Shown here one piece after another: positions 31,713 to 35,757 of a DNA stretch of 35,757 bases. Source of the stretch: Bacillota bacterium (GTDB lineage: Bacteria > Bacillota > Clostridia > Oscillospirales > Oscillospiraceae); the NCBI GenBank assembly GCA_021768085.1, contig JAETOJ010000026.1, positions 1 through 35,757 on the forward strand, given 5' to 3'. The notes below the pieces were generated by a model. It was not told the origin of the DNA and ran no database searches. It was given only the letters and a program-made list of their open reading frames with translations. How positions within the stretch are numbered: position 1 is the first letter of the stretch; every line of letters starts with the position of its first letter. The translations under genes and the position numbers were made by a program.

Positions 31713-33218
31713 TCATGGGATTTCATAGTCGGTCGGATAGGCGGAATCAATAAGGGCTCGGGCCACCTTATACATGTCGGAATCGTTGTACCCAGAGTAT
31801 TTCCAATTGCTTTCGTGGTCAGCAAACGACATGATGCCTCCATTACTGAATCCAGTTTCGGCCATGGTTGCATCCAGTACATACCATTGTCCATCCAGCT
31901 TGGCCTGCACCCATTGATGGTTACCATTTTTGGTGTCGCCAATCACATATAGGTTCGGAATCCCAACTCCCGAAAGAATTTGGTTAAGCATGGTTCCGTA
32001 ACTCTGACAGTCGCCTGTCGGCTTCCCATTATCCCAACTGGCACCGCCATTGAGTGCGTAGTCAATTTGGTCGCATACGGCCTTGACGCAGAGCCGGGCC
32101 TTCTCCATATCGCTCATGCCCGGGTTGGCCTTAATTTGGGCGATGGTGGAGGCAAAGCGAGGGGCGGAGGTGGTCGCGGCGCTGAAAGGAGTGATTACAT
32201 AGTATACAAAAGCCGTGCTACCGTAACTGCTATAATTCCCACCGTACCCACACAAAGCACCCATTGCTCCATTAACGTTCTTTTGTGTTTCATTAGAAAC
32301 ATTGGCTACCACAGCATAATTGTAGTACAAATTTTTGCCAAGGCGGTCAATTTCCCCCTGCGTCAGAATCATCTTCGAATCGTGGATGGTCTGACAAGCC
32401 GCGTTGAAGGAGTCGCGGTCAGAGATATTCCGAATTTCCATGGACTGCTGGCCCCAATAGTCGACGATGGGGGCATGTGTGGCAATGGCCTCGGCGCGGA
32501 GGTTAAGGGGCGTGGAGGACATCGTGCCAACAGGACTGACAGAAGGCGGGGTCGTGGGGACAGGCGGTTTATCGTCGCCCGTGGAAGCGCCGTTCAGCAC
32601 GTTCTTGACGCGCAGGTACACCGTGGCGGCCTGGGCCCGCTCCATGGTGCCGCTGCCGTTGAAGCGGTTCCCACCCACACCCTTGATGATACCCAACGCC
32701 CAGCAGGTGGCCACGGGCTCCTGGTGCATGGGGTACATCTCGTCCAGGTCGGCAATCTCCTTCTTGGCGGCCTCCACCTTGGCGGCGTCCACGATGACGC
32801 CCTTGTCCTCCAGCAAGGAGCAAATCATCATTGCCATCTGGAAGCGGTTGACGGGAGTTCTGGCCTGCTCCTGGCTCATGTTGGCCCCGGAAATGTGGTG
32901 CGCGCTCAGCACGGCGGCCTCCCGGTTCCACCAATTCTCCTGGGGCACCGTAAAGGGCTCGTCGGCATAAAAGGCTCGATAGAGCATGACCGCCCATTCC
33001 GCCAGGGTGAGGTGGGACGCTGGAGAGAACCGGCGCTCCCCTGTGCTGGAATTAACATAGGTGCCCGTCATAACGCCATCGTTGTAGGCGGCCACGATAC
33101 CGTCAATGCCCCAGTGGCTGGACGGCACATCCGAAAAGGGCGACGTGGCGGCAAAGGCCGGGAGGATGCCCAGCATCAGGGCAAAAACAAGCCCAAGGGC
33201 CAATGCTCTTTTTTTCAT
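31713..33218 (-). CDS. Secreted SLH-domain protein with transglutaminase-like domain
   Basis: A 501-aa exported protein. A signal peptide (ALALGLVFALMLGILPAFA, residues 5-23) is followed by S-layer homology repeats at about 25-85, 88-140 and 160-208 (FSDVPSSHWGIDGIVAAYNDGVM; later RAQAATVYL). A Pro/Thr linker (215-232) and a C-terminal domain follow. The latter contains a transglutaminase-like triad: Cys404 in TGDCQSYG, His434 in GNHQWVQAKL and Asp449 in WYVLDATMAET. SLH repeats would hold it on the cell wall, and the C-terminal domain may crosslink or cleave peptides. It is the first gene inside the integrated element. AGGAGAG precedes the ATG. Confidence 0.88.
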   Translation of the reverse strand: MKKRALALGLVFALMLGILPAFAATSPFSDVPSSHWGIDGIVAAYNDGVMTGTYVNSSTGERRFSPASHLTLAEWAVMLYRAFYADEPFTVPQENWWNREAAVLSAHHISGANMSQEQARTPVNRFQMAMMICSLLEDKGVIVDAAKVEAAKKEIADLDEMYPMHQEPVATCWALGIIKGVGGNRFNGSGTMERAQAATVYLRVKNVLNGASTGDDKPPVPTTPPSVSPVGTMSSTPLNLRAEAIATHAPIVDYWGQQSMEIRNISDRDSFNAACQTIHDSKMILTQGEIDRLGKNLYYNYAVVANVSNETQKNVNGAMGALCGYGGNYSSYGSTAFVYYVITPFSAATTSAPRFASTIAQIKANPGMSDMEKARLCVKAVCDQIDYALNGGASWDNGKPTGDCQSYGTMLNQILSGVGIPNLYVIGDTKNGNHQWVQAKLDGQWYVLDATMAETGFSNGGIMSFADHESNWKYSGYNDSDMYKVARALIDSAYPTDYEIP

Positions 33219-33375
33219 GTTCTTCTCTCCTGTTTTATCATATTCCCGGTCAACCCAGGGGCGGGGTTTGCGCGGTCTCCCCCGCCCCTCCTGCGGGTCT
33301 CCGGAAACACAAAAGCGGTGCCGAGTAGTATGTACTCAACACCGCATAAAAGCGTACGCACGGGCCAGCCCTTTC
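33219..33375 (-). other. Structured 5' region of the SLH gene
   Basis: On the minus strand this leader contains GCGGTGTTGAGTA / TACTCGGCACCGC (hairpin 33315-33345) followed by TTTTGTG, and nearer the gene a GGGGCGGGG / CCCCGCCCC hairpin. The first could act as an attenuator. No minus-strand promoter stood out. I could not assign a known riboswitch. Confidence 0.4.
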
Positions 33376-33378
33376 CCC

Positions 33379-33407
33379 TTGCAAAAACAGGCGGAAAAAG
33401 TTATAAT
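33379..33407 (+). promoter_or_regulatory. Consensus-like promoter pointing right
   Basis: TTGCAA and TATAAT are separated by exactly 17 bases. No plausible protein gene follows on this strand before the terminator at about 33636, so it may drive a non-coding RNA. Confidence 0.55.
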
Positions 33408-33413
33408 GGCCCT

Positions 33414-33640
33414 GTGGTGCAGATAAATTCTGCTGTGCTGAGTGCCCAGAACACTCGTACAGGGCTGGGTCGTGGTGCAAACACGGCCCAGCCTGCCGCA
33501 ATCATGTTTCCAGGTTCATTTTAGCGCAAACCTCCAAGGATTGCAATACACCATTTGAAAAAGAATCAGCCTGATTTTTTGAAGGTGCACTTACAACGGA
33601 CAGCCTTTTCGTCTGTTGCAAGTGCACCTTCAATTTTTTT
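33414..33640 (+). ncRNA. Candidate structured non-coding RNA
   Basis: Between the plus-strand promoter and a strong terminator lies about 225 nt without a convincing ORF. It can form GCAGA/TCTGC (33419-33433), GAGTG/CACTC (33440-33456) and a 12-bp stem GGCTGGGTCGTG/CACGGCCCAGCC (33463-33493, one G-U). A possible CCCTGT/ACAGGG closing stem (33410-33464) competes with the last one. The transcript would be convergent with the SprT-like gene and run antisense to the presumed leader of the SLH gene. Only structure and signals support it; no known family was recognised. Confidence 0.35.
33581..33638 (+). terminator. Strong terminator
   Basis: GAAGGTGCACTT / AAGTGCACCTTC with an inner AACGGACAG / TCTGTT stem is followed by AATTTTTTT on the plus strand. 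It lies 7 bp from the SprT gene stop on the other strand, where it lacks a T tract. Confidence 0.85.
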
Positions 33641-33644
33641 GTCC

Positions 33645-34295
33645 TTATCCGACCTCCTCCATTTTCTGCATACAGTCCCCGCACAAAATGTTCACCGTCT
33701 TTGTGGCCCGCACAGACAGCCCACAGCAGGGGCACACCAGCTTGCGTGTACTGGACGGCCTCTTACCCCCTGGAGCGCTCCCGGCCCCCGCCTGGGCCGT
33801 TCCCGTGGCCCCTGTGCGTATCTGGGGGAAGGTGCTCCGGCCCAACGTGATTTCGCTCCAGCCCTTTTCAAGCGCGTATTCCACCAGGTTGTCCCCCGGT
33901 GTGGTGTTCCAGCCGTAGGCCCCGCAAGGCACGCACGTCAGTCCCCGCCGCTCGGCCTCGGCTTTGAAGCGTTTGTTGTGATACTTACTACCTCGAGAGA
34001 CCTCTTTAATTCCATTTTCCCGGCAATAGAGGTGCACCATCTCATGGAGCAGGGTGTCAAGTGTTTCCTCGATGGGATAATTCAAGACCTCGGCGGCAAT
34101 GTTCAGCTCGTAGGCGCTGTCCTCTTTGCGCTTCCAGACCTTTGCCACGGAACAGTGTCCCATCGTCCCCGGCTTGCTCTGAACGGTCAAAATCGGCGTG
34201 GGCAGCTCTCCATCAAAGAAGTCGGCGTTGAGGCTATTATAGATGTGCTCCAAGCAGGATATTGCGCGGGACATTTTCGTGAACGGTTTCGACAT
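33645..34295 (-). CDS. SprT-like zinc metalloprotease domain protein
   Basis: A 216-aa cytoplasmic protein. An N-terminal helical start is followed by the SprT-like domain with the zinc motif HEMVH at residues 84-88, then a third-ligand region SRGSKYHNKRFKAEAERRGL, a Gly/Ala/Ser-rich linker (about 163-185) and a C-terminal zinc ribbon (CPCCGL ... CGDC). Related SprT/Spartan proteins act on DNA-protein crosslinks, and small versions are common cargo of integrative elements and phages; a role here is inference. Its ribosome site GGGAGG directly follows the terminator tract of RNA leader copy B, so expression is probably set by that RNA. Confidence 0.9.
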   Translation of the reverse strand: MSKPFTKMSRAISCLEHIYNSLNADFFDGELPTPILTVQSKPGTMGHCSVAKVWKRKEDSAYELNIAAEVLNYPIEETLDTLLHEMVHLYCRENGIKEVSRGSKYHNKRFKAEAERRGLTCVPCGAYGWNTTPGDNLVEYALEKGWSEITLGRSTFPQIRTGATGTAQAGAGSAPGGKRPSSTRKLVCPCCGLSVRATKTVNILCGDCMQKMEEVG

Positions 34296-34302
34296 AGTGC
34301 AG

Positions 34303-34370
34303 GCCTCCCAAAATAAAAAGTGGTGTCAGCGGAGCTCGCTCGCGAGCTTCGTTACCACCGTCCGCTGACG
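34303..34370 (-). terminator. Terminator hairpin of RNA leader copy B
   Basis: On the minus strand GTCAGCGGA pairs with TCCGCTGAC, enclosing AGCTCG-CGAG-CGAGCT, and CCACTTTTTATTTT follows. GTGGT inside can alternatively pair with ACCAC just before the U tract. The core GCTCGCGAGCGAGC and the tail to GGGA are identical to copy A. The U tract runs straight into the SprT Shine-Dalgarno. Confidence 0.7.
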
Positions 34371-34474
34371 GGGAGGCGGCTGGTCAAGACTGAACCCTCT
34401 CCCGTAGGGAGAGAGTTCACTTGCGACAGAAAATCAGCCCGTGTCCTGGGGGATGATTTTCTGTCGGTCTTGAC
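34371..34474 (-). ncRNA. Structured RNA leader copy B (three-way junction)
   Basis: On the minus strand GTCAAGAC (34474-34467) pairs with GTCTTGAC (34390-34383). Inside are arm 2 (ACAGAAAATCA / TGATTTTCTGT, perfect 11 bp), the invariant CGCAAGTG (34425-34418), and arm 3 (AACTCTCTCCC-TACG-GGGAGAGGGTT, 11 bp with one G-U). Arms 2 and 3 have no sequence similarity to those of copy A, yet both pair. After the closing stem comes GCCTCCC (34377-34371), the exact complement of the GGGAGGC at the SprT ribosome site (34309-34303), so the leader can also block translation. Family unknown to me. Confidence 0.68.
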
Positions 34475-34855
34475 AAGCAGACTACCCGGCGGCACAGCCC
34501 TTGGCCCTTCCGGGGGGAAGTCTTTGCCCATTTGCTTTGTCAACTATTTGTTTGATAGGCATATACCTTATTTAATAGTAATCTATTTTTTAAGCCCCTT
34601 GTCTCTGTGGACAAAGGGCTTATTTTTCGTTTACAAAATGTTAACATTTATTCTACTCTCCTTTTTGATATATTTCGTTGATTTCGCATATAAAGTAACA
34701 GCAATTCGACATGGGCCAGCGCGGAGCTATTTTCCACGCAAAAAGTTTCTATGTTTTATTTGACACTTTTGCGTGGCTTCCGATGCTCGAACGTGTGTTA
34801 CCGCGCCGGGTTCCTACGAATTTGCTCACTCTCACTAAAGAAAGGAGGTTCCAAC
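34475..34855. other. Intergenic region with terminator and inverted repeat
   Basis: No gene supported. AAGCCC...GTC / GGACAAAGGGCTT at 34591-34620 is followed by ATTTTT, a plus-strand terminator. CCACGCAAAAAGT and ACTTTTGCGTGG (34734-34776) form an inverted repeat spaced by about 18 bp, with TTGACA between the arms; it could be an operator or part of a replication origin for the downstream genes. Confidence 0.45.
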
Positions 34856-35173
34856 ATGGCAGCTCTCCCCATCGACCCCCGCGCCTTGGGCACCCATATG
34901 CTGGTGACCAACTGCCGCCCCGCCAAGGAATACAAGGACGGCGTGGCCACCGGCAAAACCATCGGCTACCGCTACCGCGCTCTGCTGGTAGATAACGGCT
35001 ACATGGAGCTGAACGTTCTTGTCACCGGCGGCGACGTTCTGGATTTGAGCGACGGACAGGCTCTCCCCGTTCGTTTCGATAATCTGGTAGTTCGCCCCTA
35101 CGTGGACAAGAACAAGTCCCTGGCGTACTCTGCTGCCGCTGACGCAATCCACGCGGTCAACGGCAAGGGTTAA
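34856..35173 (+). CDS. 105-aa element protein, unknown function
   Basis: A small soluble protein, MAALPIDPRALG at the start, then mostly beta-strands (HMLVTNCRPAKEYKDG, GYRYRALLVDNGYMELNVLV, LPVRFDNLVVRPYVDKNKSLAYS). The all-beta layout and its place just before a Rep gene recall the small single-stranded DNA-binding proteins of rolling-circle replicating phages and plasmids, but I see no decisive motif. ATG 34856 is set by AAAGGAGG 5-6 bases upstream; the frame is open further up without a ribosome site. Expression may be linked to the inverted repeat upstream. Confidence 0.7.
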   Translation: MAALPIDPRALGTHMLVTNCRPAKEYKDGVATGKTIGYRYRALLVDNGYMELNVLVTGGDVLDLSDGQALPVRFDNLVVRPYVDKNKSLAYSAAADAIHAVNGKG

Positions 35174-35338
35174 GCTCCGGGGCCGTAGGGCGGCGGGTGT
35201 GCCCACGCGCACACGCCCCCTGCGGCACCTGGCCCTTATCCTATGCGGTAATAGGCAAACGCCTTGCACCGCAACGCGCCCCGGCCCTGGGCAGCGTCCA
35301 TAGGGCCGGGGTAAAGGTAATTTACAAAGGAGGCCAAG
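35174..35338 (+). promoter_or_regulatory. Highly structured intergenic leader before rep
   Basis: This 165-bp gap is GC-rich and dense in stems: GGGTGTGC / GCGCACACGCCC near 35197-35217, GCGGTAATAGGC...GCACCGC, and CCGGCCCT / AGGGCCGG at 35281-35308. It ends in AAGGAGG for the next ORF. It may hold a replication origin, an attenuator or both. Confidence 0.4.
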
Positions 35339-35653
35339 ATGTCAGACAAAAAGCAGAATAATCAACCCTGCAGCGCCCATCAGTTGGAAACTATTCTCTA
35401 TGAAAATGATGGCTGGGACGCTGACAGGATTCGCACTGTGATTGAATCGCACAGCAGCGTAAAATACTACATCATCGCCAAGCACGATAAAGATGTGGAC
35501 GGGGACGGCAACCCCAAGCCTGTGCATTTTCATATCTATATGCACTTCGGCAAAACGAGCTGGAAGTATGAGGACGTGGCAAAATGGTTTGGTGTTTCCG
35601 CTGAAAAGGTGTCCAAAATCAGGTCTGACCCCCACGGCACATCGTATGATTAA
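35339..35653 (+). CDS. Rolling-circle Rep (pMV158/Rep_2-like), short or truncated
   Basis: A 104-aa protein with the start of a plasmid RCR initiator: KYYIIAKHDKDVDGDGNPKPVHFHIYMHFGKTSWKYEDVAKWFGVSAEKVSKI. HFHIY is the HUH-type metal motif and HDKD the conserved turn before it. Family members normally continue with a ligand and catalytic-Tyr region (e.g. a YLTHxN block) for another 80 or more residues. Here the frame ends after SDPHGTSYD, so the nicking tyrosine is not obvious. It is probably a truncated initiator, unless the rest lies in another frame beyond the window. AAGGAGG precedes the ATG. Confidence 0.7.
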   Translation: MSDKKQNNQPCSAHQLETILYENDGWDADRIRTVIESHSSVKYYIIAKHDKDVDGDGNPKPVHFHIYMHFGKTSWKYEDVAKWFGVSAEKVSKIRSDPHGTSYD

Positions 35654-35703
35654 CTCCTATTAGGAAAACACACTGTCAAAAGGGTTTTTGCTTTTGGCGG
35701 GGG

Positions 35704-35757
35704 TCAGCCCGCCTCGGCGGTGTCGGTGGTGTTGATTTCAATGTACTCGGCAATCTT
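35704..35757 (-). CDS. Possible C-terminus of a gene entering from the right
   Basis: The minus strand reads KIAEYIEINTTDTAEAG then stop, entering from the window edge with protein-like composition. Another frame downstream continues LTPAKSKNPFDSVFS. Too little is present to name a product, and a frameshift between the two is possible. Confidence 0.3.
   Translation of the reverse strand, partial: KIAEYIEINTTDTAEAG

Noticed and set aside
33219..33345. Cyclic-di-GMP riboswitch upstream of the SLH gene
   Set aside because: Surface-protein genes often have one, but the conserved GEMM core sequences are not present.

Overview
The window looks like a chromosomal segment of an endospore-forming, GC-rich, anaerobic member of the Clostridia. 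The Oscillospiraceae (Flavonifractor/Intestinimonas-like gut bacteria) are the best guess. The basis is a complete spoIIIA operon, an uninterrupted pro-sigK, diaminopimelate synthesis through DapL, pyruvate phosphate dikinase, an AmmeMemoRadiSam pair and 2-hydroxyacyl-CoA dehydratase-type proteins. The genus is inference; no rRNA gene is present.

Layout. (1) 1-390: a short ORF behind a structured RNA leader (copy A) that ends in an intrinsic terminator. (2) 713-5.8 kb, minus strand: spoIIIAA-AB-AC-AD-AE-AF, then an in-frame spoIIIAG-spoIIIAH fusion, then an Asp23/Gls24 gene and a terminator; a SigE-like promoter lies upstream of spoIIIAA. (3) 5.9-9.6 kb, minus strand: dapL, dapF and glnA; the dapF start codon lies inside a perfect 13-bp hairpin. 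(4) 9.7-13.4 kb, plus strand: ppdK and sigK. (5) 13.5-19.2 kb, plus strand: a solute-binding lipoprotein next to a chemoreceptor, a frameshifted EamA gene, and the AmmeMemoRadiSam pair. (6) 19.2-22.4 kb: an OmpR-type two-component system and a three-repeat PepSY lipoprotein whose promoter carries 11-bp-phased direct repeats. (7) 22.4-25.8 kb: a decayed region with remnants of DUF2200, DNA methyltransferase and MATE genes around an intact S41 peptidase lipoprotein. (8) 25.9-31.0 kb, minus strand: EFR1 ferredoxin, a dehydratase subunit fused to its ATPase activator, a partner dehydratase subunit, a TIM-barrel protein and a MarR regulator; the last two share an operator-like sequence. (9) 31.4 kb to the end: an integrated element. 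It begins at a 3'-half copy of tRNA-Arg(CCG) and carries an SLH/transglutaminase-like exported protein, an SprT-like metalloprotease behind copy B of the RNA leader, a candidate ncRNA, a 105-aa protein and a short rolling-circle Rep fragment.

The most unusual signal is the RNA element seen twice, 34 kb apart, on the minus strand. It is a three-way junction closed by GTCAAGAC/GTCTTGAC with an invariant CGCAAGTG joining segment. Its two internal arms differ in sequence but still pair. It is followed by a GCTCGCGAGCGAGC terminator hairpin, a U tract and the Shine-Dalgarno of the next gene. This is riboswitch-like architecture that I cannot match to a family I know. Other notable points are the spoIIIAG-AH fusion, the dapF start-codon hairpin and the activator-dehydratase fusion.
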